A stretch of DNA of 59,837 bases from Ignavibacteriaceae bacterium (GCA_013388525.1 JACAFA010000170.1:1-59837), one strand, 5' to 3'. Positions 9,201-16,422 are shown, numbered from the stretch's first letter. Translations and numbers: made by a program. The notes: a model not told the origin generated them from the sequence alone.

Positions 9201-11667
9201 TATCATCTTTATCAACGGCTACCAGATTGAAGTTTATATTTTCATTCACACCGTAATAATAATCGGTAGATTTTATTCCGATGAAATAATCTTTCGGATA
9301 CACATCAAAACTTGCTGAACGTGTCACTGTTCTGCCTGTAAGATCGAAAATGCTTACGTATGCAGTTCCGACTATTACTCCTTTGCTTTGAATTCCCGTT
9401 GGAACACTATACTCTATTTTTGTTTTGCCATCATTATCCAACAGACCTTCAAGGAAAGTATGATCGATATTAGTATTTGTTATTGATGAATTTGAAAAAA
9501 CATAATCTGGAAAATTTTTACTCGTGAACGATTTATGATTTAGCTGGATATCAGCTTCATAACGCATTTCAGCTGCGGGTGCACCGAACAGGAATTCTGC
9601 AGTAACATCAATTTTAACTTTATCGCCCGGTTTTGTTTTTTCTTTATCAGATTTGACATTCACCCTGATTTTGTCGGGAACAAATTCTTCCACGCTGAAC
9701 TTGTATGAACCGATTAACTGCTTGTCACCGGTATAAACATCCGCTGAGTAACCACCTGTCTGTGCAAACTCAGGAAGCTTGAATGCAAGTTCAAATGATC
9801 CTTCCTCGTTCAAATCCTTTTTAAATTCTTCAAAAACTTTTCCGGTTGGAGCAACAATTTTTGTAATAAGAGGGACATCTTTCACAACCTGAATTTTATC
9901 ATTCCTGACAATGGCTGAAAGATTTACTTCTTCACCAGGGCGATAAATATTACGCAGTGAATAAAGAAACACGTTAAAGTCAGCAGCATATTGTGTAAGC
10001 CCGCCAACATCAAATCGTGATGTTTCGATTCGTGTTTCTCTCAAATCCACATAGTTAAAATCTTCTTCCTTCTCAACCACAACCAGCCTTGGTGAAAAGC
10101 CCTCGGTTTTTTTCTTTACATCTTTAAATACGGCAACGCCATTTCCATCTGTTCTACCGGTGAGAATAGTTTGATTGTTTGTTGAGATGATATTCACTTC
10201 AGCATCTGCAACCGGTTCTGCACCACTGATACTGTTAACAAAAATATAAATTTCATCGCCGGCAATTTTTGAAATGATGCCGAGATCGGATACTGCAACA
10301 ACTTTTGAATCACTTCTCCAGCGTTCATCAGCAGAACGTACTGAAACGGTGTAAATTCCTTTAAATTTTTGTCCGAGTGCTTTATTCAAATTAACTGTAA
10401 AACTCTTTAACCAATTCTGACCACCATCAAGTTTAATTTTTTCCTCGTAGAGTACTTCGCCGTAATCACCGACATAGTAGCTTGGATTGTAATAGTAATC
10501 ATATTCGTCATAGTAATAATAATATCCGTACTGATTCAGGAAGTGAAGAATGTTATTCTTAAAAACCTGTGACACCTCTACTTCAACTTCATCAATGTTG
10601 ACTGCATTAACTTTCAGATTTTCCTCACCGCCGAGCATCAGATATTTGCCTTTCTTGTCAGCAAAGTTGATTGATGGCTCGACGTTTACCATCGAAACTT
10701 CCTGCTCATAATCGAATTCAAGCTTGCCGCCGTATAGACCGGGTAAGCCTTTTTTAATTTTCAACTCAACAGTCTGGACATTATCGAGATCGGTTTCAAT
10801 TCTTATAACATTTCCGCTCACCGAAAAGTTTAGCTTCTTGGAGGGTTCTGTAGTGATGTAATCTTTTAATTTTTTATCATCAACTGTCTGAGTTGTAGCT
10901 ATTTCAATCCAGCCGTTGGCACCATCGAAACCGGCTGTAACATTTGTTATAGCAAGTTCAGTAATTGGCGGAAGCTTTGTTTCGAATGTTCTGGATTCCT
11001 TTAAACCATCTTTACCAAGAGCAGAAACGAGTTTCTCTTTTACCTTTACAGAGAAGAGCTGTTCTTTACTCGTCTGCTGAACTTCTCCAAAATTAATTGC
11101 AATGACATCAGCGGTCTGCTCTGAAAAAATCTGGAAATCTGTGATAACTGCACCTGCTCTTTTCACTTCAAGAAATTCTTTCAATGTTTTAGGATCAACC
11201 GGATAGTTGAAATAAATATTTGCCTGAACACTTAGCTTGTAATTCTGATAAGGAATGTTCGTCCAGAAAAAATCAACCTTTGTTACGTCAAAGTATGGAG
11301 TGTGAAAACTGTAATCCTCAAAATCAGGAGAGAAGGTTGTATTAAACAGAACATTTTTATTTATAGTGGCTTCATAAGACTGCATCGGATCAAGCGGTGA
11401 ATCAGGAGAAAATACGAGAGTACTTGGAGACGTCCATTTAAACTTTCCCTGAATTGCAGGAGTGAAGGTAACGAACTCTTCATCCATCCATTTATCCTGA
11501 ACATCTGCAGGTGCAAGATCTTCAGAGAACTCAATCGTGAAGTTCGTTAAATTCTGAACTTCACCGGTTGGAGTGAAAGATTCAACTTCAACTGTGTTGC
11601 CCGGTCCACAACTAAATAAAAATATTACTGTAAGAATTATTGAAAGATTGATTAGAAACGAACGCAT
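6259..11667 (-). CDS. Bacterial alpha-2-macroglobulin lipoprotein, YfhM-type, with thioester motif
   Basis: This is an 1802-residue protease trap predicted to sit in the periplasm as a lipoprotein. The N-terminus has a lipoprotein signal with lipobox LFSC at about 17-20. Macroglobulin-like beta domains fill the first half, a bait region and the A2M domain follow, and the thioester motif GCVEQ lies at about 1334-1338. The next region is helical (IRKIESMQLYDGSIAYWQGG), as expected for the thioester domain, and a C-terminal receptor-like domain ends the protein. Known bacterial homologues are encoded next to pbpC, as here, and are thought to protect the envelope while PBP1C repairs the wall. A tyrosine-rich stretch near 376-400 is unusual. 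An AGGAGG precedes the ATG. The stop is TAG. Confidence 0.93.
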   Translation of the reverse strand: MRSFLINLSIILTVIFLFSCGPGNTVEVESFTPTGEVQNLTNFTIEFSEDLAPADVQDKWMDEEFVTFTPAIQGKFKWTSPSTLVFSPDSPLDPMQSYEATINKNVLFNTTFSPDFEDYSFHTPYFDVTKVDFFWTNIPYQNYKLSVQANIYFNYPVDPKTLKEFLEVKRAGAVITDFQIFSEQTADVIAINFGEVQQTSKEQLFSVKVKEKLVSALGKDGLKESRTFETKLPPITELAITNVTAGFDGANGWIEIATTQTVDDKKLKDYITTEPSKKLNFSVSGNVIRIETDLDNVQTVELKIKKGLPGLYGGKLEFDYEQEVSMVNVEPSINFADKKGKYLMLGGEENLKVNAVNIDEVEVEVSQVFKNNILHFLNQYGYYYYYDEYDYYYNPSYYVGDYGEVLYEEKIKLDGGQNWLKSFTVNLNKALGQKFKGIYTVSVRSADERWRSDSKVVAVSDLGIISKIAGDEIYIFVNSISGAEPVADAEVNIISTNNQTILTGRTDGNGVAVFKDVKKKTEGFSPRLVVVEKEEDFNYVDLRETRIETSRFDVGGLTQYAADFNVFLYSLRNIYRPGEEVNLSAIVRNDKIQVVKDVPLITKIVAPTGKVFEEFKKDLNEEGSFELAFKLPEFAQTGGYSADVYTGDKQLIGSYKFSVEEFVPDKIRVNVKSDKEKTKPGDKVKIDVTAEFLFGAPAAEMRYEADIQLNHKSFTSKNFPDYVFSNSSITNTNIDHTFLEGLLDNDGKTKIEYSVPTGIQSKGVIVGTAYVSIFDLTGRTVTRSASFDVYPKDYFIGIKSTDYYYGVNENINFNLVAVDKDDKQINNFSATAMLVRYEWQTVLKKDYSDRYYYASEEKEFNEWEKDVTINGATKFNFMVSKSGRYELRISKKGSSDYEKNDFYVYGWGTSTAGSFEVDKEGRVEIVFDKEKYEPGDKAKVLFTCPFSGKLLITLERGSVYDYKYIDVNSKSAELELSLQDEHMPNVYVTATLFKKHSKDDSAPFLVGHGFASMKVIKNKNKLPVSISASQKIKPNTTQQITIKTEAQKNIYVTVAAVDEGILQITNFSTPDPFEFMYAKRPLMVESYDLYKLLLPEIVKISSSPGGGDMEQQLQKRTNPISVKRFKLLSYWSGIKKTNSDGVVTVSLNIPQFNGEVRLMAVAYTGSRFGSAENKMKVADDLIIEPQVPRFLAVNDSLVTPVSVFNTTDKVANVEVSLKVEGPLKITSSSKKSIKIDPNSTRSVTFGISAQSQVGAGKIIFEISGLAKVIEEIDIAIRPISPLIVETGSGTIEAGKEIRIDVPKNFLKGTQSTTLTISRFPAIKFAKHLKYLVGYPHGCVEQTVSKLFPQLYFEDLAKLVAPEMYRTNNPVYYVKEGIRKIESMQLYDGSIAYWQGGTETSWWGSVYAAHFLVEAKKAGFNVSEDVMKKLMRYLAQKAKDQSTFDYVTYLPTGRTIKKIASKEILYSLYVLALAGEGDIATMNYYKARPHLVSEDMRYLLAGSYALMGRWNSYYEIVPNAFTPERTDRLTGGSFDSDIRANAIMLNVLLEVEPANKQIPLIIKYLTQNADRMYSTQERSFAFLALGKAASLNADADVTVDILVDGKSINKFSGKDLTVTDSKLNSSNISLKASGKGEVYYFWSAEGVKLNEKVKEEDSYMQVRRTFYSYKTGRLISDFRFYQGELIVCKIELTGFDKNAENIVITDLIPAGFEIENPRLNPATELKWKPKNPMNAQYMDVRDDRLLLFTELVRNQTKDFYYMLRVVNQGTYQLPVIGAEAMYDQEYHSYHGAGVVKVLQSLGE

Positions 11668-11729
11668 GATGTCCTCCTGAAAATGCAGATAATTGTTTAG
11701 ATGAAACTTATTTAATTCTAATGAAAGTA

Positions 11730-11780
11730 GGAAGACCCCGGCTTTAGACGGGTCGGAAGACCTCGCTGATGAAGGGAAGG
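11730..11780. repeat. Small palindromic intergenic repeat
   Basis: Upstream of the alpha-2-macroglobulin gene the sequence GACCCCGGCTTTAGACGGGTC can fold, and a related GAAGACCTCG block follows. It resembles short dispersed hairpins elsewhere in the window. There is no coding sense in it. Confidence 0.35.
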
Positions 11781-11817
11781 AATTTATACCAAGAATAAGT
11801 TACTTGAAGAATGTAAA

Positions 11818-11850
11818 CAAAAAACCCTGCCTTATTGAAAAGGCAGGGTT
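11818..11850 (-). terminator. Rho-independent terminator of the lipoprotein operon
   Basis: An 11-bp stem AACCCTGCCTT / AAGGCAGGGTT with a 6-base loop is followed, in minus-strand direction, by a T tract. It lies 31 bases past the stop of the last lipoprotein gene. Confidence 0.85.
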
Positions 11851-11881
11851 AAAGAACCGCGAACATTTTATACTTTGGATA

Positions 11882-12490
11882 CTATTCTTCAGAATTTACT
11901 GCTGACCAGCCATCTACAAGTTTTAATTCCATTGATGCAAGAGTAAGAACCTTATTATCAAGCTGGAATGTCAGAACAAGATTTAAGGGTGCTCTGCAGG
12001 TATTTTTGACTCTGAAATATTTCACAATATAGATAACTGACTGATTAGCTGAACTTATAGTTACAACCTGCTCAGCTGCTTTTTTAATTGACCAGGATGC
12101 ATTTTGATTTGGGCATTTCACCTTAAACATAGCATCAACGAAAAGATCAACCTTTAACTTCTTATCAGGAGTTCCACTTGAACTTACCTTATAAATATCT
12201 CCTGGAGTTAAAGCCTGAGTTCCGCTGCTAATTTCCTTAATACCATATCTTGCAACTCCATCAATTTCAACGAGATTATTCAACTTGTAACTTGGATCGT
12301 AGAGCAAACCTGTAAGTCTTATCTCATTCGGATATGTGAAGTGAAAGATGTCTTTATAGGCAACAGTTTCCTGCTCCGGAATATTTGTGTATTCAGAAGA
12401 TTCCGGAACTACCGGATCTGTAACTGAGTTCTGGCATCCTGAAAAGAATGCAAACAGAAGAGCAACGAAAGCAACAAATAGAGTTTTCAT
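11882..12490 (-). CDS. Small lipoprotein, member of a four-gene paralogous family (third in the operon)
   Basis: The protein has 202 residues with a lipoprotein signal (MKTLFVAFVALLFAFFSGC) and lipobox FSGC at 16-19, so it is likely anchored to a membrane. No known family is recognised. It shares a loose pattern with its three paralogues: a DP dipeptide, then a glycine and a V/A-x-Y segment (LLYDPSYKLNN, DGVARYGI), and a C-terminal half with V-x-K-Y-x-x-x-N followed by alternating hydrophobic strands ending M-x-L-x-L. A beta-sandwich is likely. The leader AAGGAGTACTAAA before the ATG closely matches that of the next gene upstream. It is last in an apparent operon and is followed by a terminator. 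Confidence 0.75.
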   Translation of the reverse strand: MKTLFVAFVALLFAFFSGCQNSVTDPVVPESSEYTNIPEQETVAYKDIFHFTYPNEIRLTGLLYDPSYKLNNLVEIDGVARYGIKEISSGTQALTPGDIYKVSSSGTPDKKLKVDLFVDAMFKVKCPNQNASWSIKKAAEQVVTISSANQSVIYIVKYFRVKNTCRAPLNLVLTFQLDNKVLTLASMELKLVDGWSAVNSEE

Positions 12491-12519
12491 TTTAGTACTC
12501 CTTTTATATTAGTTAGTAA

Positions 12520-13083
12520 TTAATAATTAATTATTTCTGTGGCAACCGCATTAGCATTTGGTAACGCAAGCCACATTGCGCTTAATTCAATTCTGTCATT
12601 TGATACAGCAAATCTGGCTTTCAAAACCATTCCATCTTCACGCCCCTGAATGGTAAAAGTTTTTTCAAGCAGCGAAACAAAATTTCCACCTAACGGTACA
12701 TAAGCTTCCGATACATCTGCTATAAACCCGGCTAACTTATCTTCTTCGGAAGGCGGACAAACAGTGCAGAAATATTGCAAGTCTGCATTAGACTCAAAAT
12801 AAATTGAAGCATATCTTTGTGCAGAAGGTGGTATTGGATCCATATAAAAAATTCTGAAATCGTATGCTATCTGACCGCTTATCCGGTAAAATGAATTTAC
12901 TACATGATGTGGATCAGCTAAAGCAGCTTCCAGAGGAATAATCCCATGGAGATAAATATCAGGAATGTCAGCCTGAATCTTATTAGATGATTCATTTGTA
13001 ATCGGGTCAGTTATAGAATTTTCCTGACATCCGGTAACAAAAAGAACGAAAACAACAGCTAGAGAGATAAATAAGTTTTTCAT
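12520..13083 (-). CDS. Small lipoprotein, same paralogous family (second in the operon)
   Basis: The protein has 187 residues with signal MKNLFISLAVVFVLFVTGC and lipobox VTGC, followed by a polar linker QENSITDPITNES. The family pattern is visible: ADPHHVVN, then ISGQIAYDF, then a C-terminal half with LLEKTFTIQGRED and a closing IELSAMWLALP strand. Two cysteines (CTVC, about 92-95) occur in the middle. No catalytic motif is seen and the function is unknown. It has a 29-base gap to the next gene and the same AAGGAGTACTAAA leader, so the two are probably co-transcribed from the promoter at about 13.67 kb. Confidence 0.75.
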   Translation of the reverse strand: MKNLFISLAVVFVLFVTGCQENSITDPITNESSNKIQADIPDIYLHGIIPLEAALADPHHVVNSFYRISGQIAYDFRIFYMDPIPPSAQRYASIYFESNADLQYFCTVCPPSEEDKLAGFIADVSEAYVPLGGNFVSLLEKTFTIQGREDGMVLKARFAVSNDRIELSAMWLALPNANAVATEIINY

Positions 13084-13115
13084 TTTAGTACTCCTTATAA
13101 TTATTATTTATGAAA

Positions 13116-13616
13116 TTATTTTTCTAGTGGTGCAAGATTTAAACTTGATATTCCTACACCGTCTGTAGTAACCAGATATTTAACAAGAAGAACTACATCG
13201 GTTCTGTTTGTTATTGAGTAACATTTCTCAATAACAGCAATTCCTTCTTCGCTTACATAAACTACGTCTTCACTTCTTCCTTCGATACGCCACTCGAGAT
13301 GCATCATACCGAGCATATCGCAAAGCCTTGAGTCCATTTGAAGTTTCAGTAATATTTCATTTAGTCCAAGTGGATTCATGGTCTGATTAATAACCTGATG
13401 GACATAGTTCACATTACCATTTAGATTACAGGCACCATACTCAGGGTCACGGACCTCACAACATATTTTAATTCTATTAAAAAGATTTGTATTTGTAGTA
13501 GTTATTCCATCCTTAAATAGAGTTGAAGTTTCAGGTTCGGTGCTCACATTCTCCTGACATCCCATAATAATTAATGCAAGCGAGAAAGCGGCGAGGGTTA
13601 AAAAAAATGTTTTCAT
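13116..13616 (-). CDS. Small lipoprotein, same paralogous family (first in the operon)
   Basis: The protein has 166 residues with lipobox IMGC at 17-20 and linker QENVSTEPETS. It is clearly paralogous to the 163-aa protein at 15757-16248: both have C-DP..G.C..NG.V.Y.HQ, an L-x-LQM-S-LC segment, MMH.EW, VSEEGIA, ITNR.DVVL and YLVTTDGVGI. Conserved cysteines may pair. The function is unknown. Its start region, TAAGGAGTGCACCA before ATG, is identical to that of the beta-helix gene at 57326, and both sit behind the same promoter type. It is the first gene of a three-lipoprotein operon. Confidence 0.8.
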   Translation of the reverse strand: MKTFFLTLAAFSLALIIMGCQENVSTEPETSTLFKDGITTTNTNLFNRIKICCEVRDPEYGACNLNGNVNYVHQVINQTMNPLGLNEILLKLQMDSRLCDMLGMMHLEWRIEGRSEDVVYVSEEGIAVIEKCYSITNRTDVVLLVKYLVTTDGVGISSLNLAPLEK

Positions 13617-13667
13617 TGGTGCACTCCTTAGTAATTGTTTGAAAAAAGTTTATTAAAAGATTCACCA

Positions 13668-13776
13668 CAAATAAAATAAATTAAGGCGGGGGGTAGTTAT
13701 CAGCTATGTTGCAATCGCTTGCACTTTTGAAACAATCGCTAGAAACTATGTTGCAATGTCTTGCACTGATGTTGCA
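13668..13776 (-). promoter_or_regulatory. Promoter A with helically phased TTGCA direct repeats (proposed HTCS operator)
   Basis: In plus-strand coordinates: CAAATAAA at 13668-13675 (TTTATTTG on the minus strand, a -7-like box), a 12-bp gap, a six-G run at 13688-13693, then TTGCA starting at 13709, 13719, 13751, 13761 and 13772. Offsets are 0, 10, 42, 52 and 63 bp, close to 0, 1, 4, 5 and 6 turns of a 10.5-bp helix. No TTG box is seen at -33, which fits an activator-dependent promoter. Transcription would run into the lipoprotein operon starting at 13616. The same layout recurs at promoters B and C. Confidence 0.7.
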
Positions 13777-13862
13777 GACTTCGAATTCGCTCTTTTTTGA
13801 TAGGATTCATTATCAGAAGAGTTCGGCTCAAGGTTAGCTTAATTTTGATGATGCAGTCAGAT
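13777..13862. other. Rest of the 306-base gap between the lipoprotein operon and the PDAPPRII gene
   Basis: Beyond promoter A and the terminator at 13863, this AT-rich stretch shows no open frame with a ribosome site and no clear repeat. Confidence 0.5.
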
Positions 13863-13893
13863 AAAAAAAGTCCCGCTAATTGCTAAAGCGGGA
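13863..13893 (-). terminator. Rho-independent terminator after the 135-aa PDAPPRII gene
   Basis: The stem TCCCGCT / AGCGGGA encloses a 9-base loop and is followed on the minus strand by a seven-T tract. It lies 29 bases past the stop codon. Confidence 0.85.
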
Positions 13894-13922
13894 ATTAAAA
13901 GAATCAGTTTTTTTCAGAATAA

Positions 13923-14330
13923 CTACTGCGATACAATAATTATTCTGGGCGGTGCATCCGGCCAACTGTTGGTCGTGATGCAATAAACTGAAATTGAATA
14001 TATCTTTTCAGATATATTAGTAGGCTTACTGACAATATAAATTTCACTTTCAGGATTGGAAGTATTAACCCGGGTTTTCAGGTCTGGTTCATCAATCTTA
14101 AGAAAACTAATTGCATCTATAATATAAACTGCAAAATCACCATCGGTACTCTTAAATTGTATTGAATCACCTGGTGATATATCAAGTCGTAATTCATTAA
14201 CAAAGTTTTTATTATTTTTATTTAGTTCTACTACGTATAGTTTCTTTTGTTCTGGCTCGGTTGGTTGTGCCAAACCATTATAACAAAAGCATAGTATTAA
14301 AAGATTTAAAAGTATCAGTAACCGTTTCAT
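13923..14330 (-). CDS. Small exported protein of unknown function ending in PDAPPRII
   Basis: The protein has 135 residues with a signal peptide of about 21 residues ending LAQ. The mature part is beta-rich: a DISPGDSIQF strand-turn-strand segment recalls small cupredoxin-like or Ig-like folds, but no metal-binding set of residues is evident. The tail YSISVYCITT..PDAPPRIIIV is shared with the 111-aa protein at 21549-21884 (YSVCVIMT..PDAPPRII), marking them as distant paralogues. An AGGAGG precedes the ATG. Its own terminator follows. The function is unknown. Confidence 0.7.
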   Translation of the reverse strand: MKRLLILLNLLILCFCYNGLAQPTEPEQKKLYVVELNKNNKNFVNELRLDISPGDSIQFKSTDGDFAVYIIDAISFLKIDEPDLKTRVNTSNPESEIYIVSKPTNISEKIYSISVYCITTNSWPDAPPRIIIVSQ

Positions 14331-14395
14331 AAGAACCTCCTAGTTATGGTTGTTAAATAATTATGAATTTATTTTAGTGTTTAACTACGGAGAGA

Positions 14396-14442
14396 AACCT
14401 TCGAGGTTAGAGACTGTCTCCCGGCAAGCAACCTCGAAGGTT
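14396..14442. repeat. Palindromic intergenic repeat AACCTTCGAGGTT / AACCTCGAAGGTT
   Basis: Two 13-base arms at 14396-14408 and 14430-14442 are perfect inverted repeats around a 21-base centre containing AGAGACTGTCTC. It is one of several hairpin repeats clustered in this accessory block. Confidence 0.75.
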
Positions 14443-14522
14443 ACTTACAGAAAGGCTTTATTCGACTTATGAATTTTTTGTAGATAGTGACTCATGATAA
14501 TTACATAATTATTTTTTTATTC

Positions 14523-14594
14523 CGGGCGAGTCAGAGACTCGCGCTATAAAATTTATTTTCACGTTTCATTTGTAGGGGTTCAAAATTTTGAACC
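14523..14594. repeat. Two adjacent palindromes downstream of the KH protein gene
   Basis: CGGGCGAGTCAGAGACTCGC occupies 14523-14543, and a perfect 18-bp palindrome GGTTCAAAATTTTGAACC lies at 14577-14594, ending one base before the gene's stop codon. The first is the same class as the palindromes at 14887 and 16291. Confidence 0.7.
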
Positions 14595-14595
14595 T

Positions 14596-14829
14596 CTAGT
14601 CTAAAACCTGCAGTGTTACTCTGTGTCGCTCTTTAGCGGCTACAGCAGTCAAGAGAGTTCTAAGCGCATCTATATTCTTGCCTTTCTTCCCAACGACTTT
14701 TCCAATATCACTTTGATCAACTTTAATTTTTATTTCATAAGTATTCTCGTTCGGCAAAATTTCTTCAACACTTACTTTATCCGGTTTGTCAACCAGCTGC
14801 TTAACAATGAACTCAACAAATTCTTTCAT
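14596..14829 (-). CDS. khpA: KhpA-like KH-domain RNA-binding protein (UPF0109)
   Basis: This 77-residue cytoplasmic protein is essentially one KH domain. The RNA-binding GxxG loop is GKKG, in IGKVVGKKGKNIDALRTLL at about 42-60, and the tail RHRVTLQVLD fits the KhpA family, known as an RNA chaperone that partners KhpB in other bacteria. The length matches the family (75-85 aa). khpA often sits beside rpsP and trmD, but here it lies alone among exported-protein genes and repeats. GGAGCT precedes the ATG. Confidence 0.88.
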   Translation of the reverse strand: MKEFVEFIVKQLVDKPDKVSVEEILPNENTYEIKIKVDQSDIGKVVGKKGKNIDALRTLLTAVAAKERHRVTLQVLD

Positions 14830-14886
14830 CTATAGCTCCTGAGTTTAGTTTAATCACTCTCCCTAATTGCTTTGCTTTCTTAAAAT

Positions 14887-14924
14887 CGGGCGAGTCACAG
14901 ACCCGCCCGTGCTGTCCTCCCACC
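14887..14924. repeat. Palindrome plus conserved flank (copy 1)
   Basis: CGGGCGAGTCACAGACCCGC is followed by TGCTGTCCTCCCACC. The same palindrome-plus-flank pair occurs at 16291-16328. On the minus strand it reads as the pseudo-peptide GGRTARAG in short spurious frames. Confidence 0.7.
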
Positions 14925-15242
14925 CCGAAAGGATACTGTCGAATCGGGATGTTCTCCGAAGAGATTTACCTCCGTAGTAAAAAATTTTTTATTATTTATG
15001 GTAATACTTTGTTGAGGCTGATTTCTATCAGATATTGGTAGTTTTCTATCTATGATTTGTATGAAACCTTTAAAAGGTTCAAATAATAATATTCGCTCGT
15101 TAGCCTTTGAATGGTTTCTCAGGTTTCCGCACAACAATTGTCTCACCGCAATTTCCACCTGCCTTTATTGAAAAATATTTCGAGTATCCTGTCAATTCAC
15201 CAACTATACAACCCACTTCGAGACTGACTCAAGAAGGCGAGA
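14925..15242. other. Non-coding stretch with degraded coding-like remnant
   Basis: Between the KH gene and the first stand-alone sorting-domain gene no convincing gene is present. On the minus strand a short open stretch near 15110-15225 reads protein-like (EVGCIVGELTGYSKYF, then GGNCGETIVV) but has no start codon with a ribosome site and stops on both sides. It may be the remnant of an exported protein. Confidence 0.35.
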
Positions 15243-15300
15243 GAGGGCGAAATTATGTTACAGGGTGCGTTATGATTTTCCATAAACAATTTCCACCCTC
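15243..15300. repeat. Imperfect 58-bp hairpin repeat (copy 1)
   Basis: The left arm GAGGGCGAAATTATGTT pairs imperfectly with the right arm AAACAATTTCCACCCTC. The second copy is at 16423-16478, at the same position relative to a second sorting-domain gene. A two-base length difference between the copies argues against coding function. Confidence 0.65.
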
Positions 15301-15335
15301 CTCGTTGCTGTGCTGTGGGAAGAGTTAAAGCCTCT

Positions 15336-15641
15336 TTATTTAATTAATTCCATCTCCATTGATTCTGAATATCTGTCAGCAACCAGATGACAGAAGTACG
15401 TTCCTTTAGATAATCCATCTGCAAAAAATTCCAGTTTATACATTCCCGGATCGTGCACACTTGAAATTATTTTATCGATAACCTTCCCGTACGAATTTGT
15501 TATAATCACTGTTACCTTACTCTGGAATGGTAAACAGAATTTTATAGTTGTTCTTCCTCTAAATGGATTAGGATTATTCTGCTCCAGATAAAAACCTGAA
15601 GGAATCATACTTCTTGAGCGAGACGCTGCTGTAACCAACAC
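15336..15641 (-). CDS. Stand-alone T9SS type A sorting-domain protein, 101 aa (copy 1)
   Basis: After only about 17 residues the protein enters a complete T9SS type A sorting domain: FYLEQNNPNPFRGRTTIKF, VTVIITNSYGKVIDKII, then GMYKLEFFADGLSKGTYF and MEMELIK. There is no signal peptide and no cargo domain. The GTG start at 15641 is supported by GGAG 9 bases upstream. It has exactly the same length as its paralogue at 16508-16813. The C-terminus is ELIK rather than the usual KKMILLK. It lies 115 bases downstream of a lipoprotein gene on the same strand. Whether the protein is secreted, or fused to a product by frameshifting, cannot be told. Confidence 0.72.
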   Translation of the reverse strand: MLVTAASRSRSMIPSGFYLEQNNPNPFRGRTTIKFCLPFQSKVTVIITNSYGKVIDKIISSVHDPGMYKLEFFADGLSKGTYFCHLVADRYSESMEMELIK

Positions 15642-15756
15642 TTTAGAATTCTCCTTTTTCGATATAGTTTTCTTTCGGGTATGTATGTCATTTACCCGTA
15701 AAATTTTTTATTACAAATTTTATATTACCCGCAACACAAAATTTTTGAGAATAATT

Positions 15757-16248
15757 TCACAAAGAATATGGCTGCATCGGTACTATCTTCATTTCTGCAA
15801 TTCCGACTCCATCCGTAGTAACCAGATAAATCACCTCAAGAACCACATCAAAACGATTAGTTATTTCATAAAGTTTTGTAACTAATGCAATACCCTCTTC
15901 ACTTACGTTTACTGTTTCTTCGCCGTAACCTCTCATCAGCCACTCAGGATGCATCATCATGCACATGCTGCATAATTCTGAATTCATTTGAAGGTTGAGT
16001 AAAACTGTATATAAACCAGCCACATTCAAAGGTGCAGTAATTATCTGATGTGTGTACTCCACACAACCGTTAACTCTGCACACACCGCTTAGCGGGTCAC
16101 ATAACTCAAAGCAAATGGGTATTTTATCTTGAATAATCTGCGAGATTGGCTTCGGAAAATTTACAATTGGATCAGTTGGAATATTTTCCTGACAGCCGGA
16201 AAGACCAAGAATTATAATTAATATCAACAAAGCAAAAAAGCATTTCAT
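15757..16248 (-). CDS. Small lipoprotein, fourth member of the paralogous family
   Basis: The protein has 163 residues with lipobox LSGC and linker QENIPTDPIVN. It is the closest relative of the 166-aa protein at 13116-13616, sharing CDPLSGVC, NGCVEYTHQI, LNLQMNSELC, MMHPEW, VSEEGIAL, EITNR.DVVL and YLVTTDGVGI. It is richer in cysteine (CMMMH, SGVC, NGCV), so disulfide bonds or metal binding are possible but unproven. It lies between the two stand-alone sorting-domain genes. AAGGAGG precedes the ATG. Confidence 0.8.
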   Translation of the reverse strand: MKCFFALLILIIILGLSGCQENIPTDPIVNFPKPISQIIQDKIPICFELCDPLSGVCRVNGCVEYTHQIITAPLNVAGLYTVLLNLQMNSELCSMCMMMHPEWLMRGYGEETVNVSEEGIALVTKLYEITNRFDVVLEVIYLVTTDGVGIAEMKIVPMQPYSL

Positions 16249-16290
16249 AGCAACCTCCTTATTGATTGATTTATGAATATTGTTATAATC

Positions 16291-16328
16291 CGGGCGGGTT
16301 AACGACCCGCCCTTGCTGTCCTCCCACC
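16291..16328. repeat. Palindrome plus conserved flank (copy 2)
   Basis: CGGGCGGGTTAACGACCCGC is followed by TGCTGTCCTCCCACC, matching the unit at 14887-14924. It lies downstream of the second stand-alone sorting-domain gene. Confidence 0.7.
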
Positions 16329-16422
16329 CTGGCTCGCCACCAGTGATTTAGTTTGACCTCCTGTTATAATTTTATCTTTACGTATTTTTCCCGTTATCAA
16401 TAAGCAATCACCTGAAAGTTGA

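Noticed and set aside
13706..13776. CRISPR-like array made of the TTGCA repeats
   Set aside because: The units are only 5-18 bp with no unique 30-bp spacers and no cas genes; the layout fits an operator.
14895..15158. 87-aa minus-strand ORF ending SFRGGRTARAGL
   Set aside because: Its end is encoded by the dispersed palindrome and flank, it has no ribosome site, and the similar 16299-16511 frame shares only that repeat-coded tail and a GGNC stretch.
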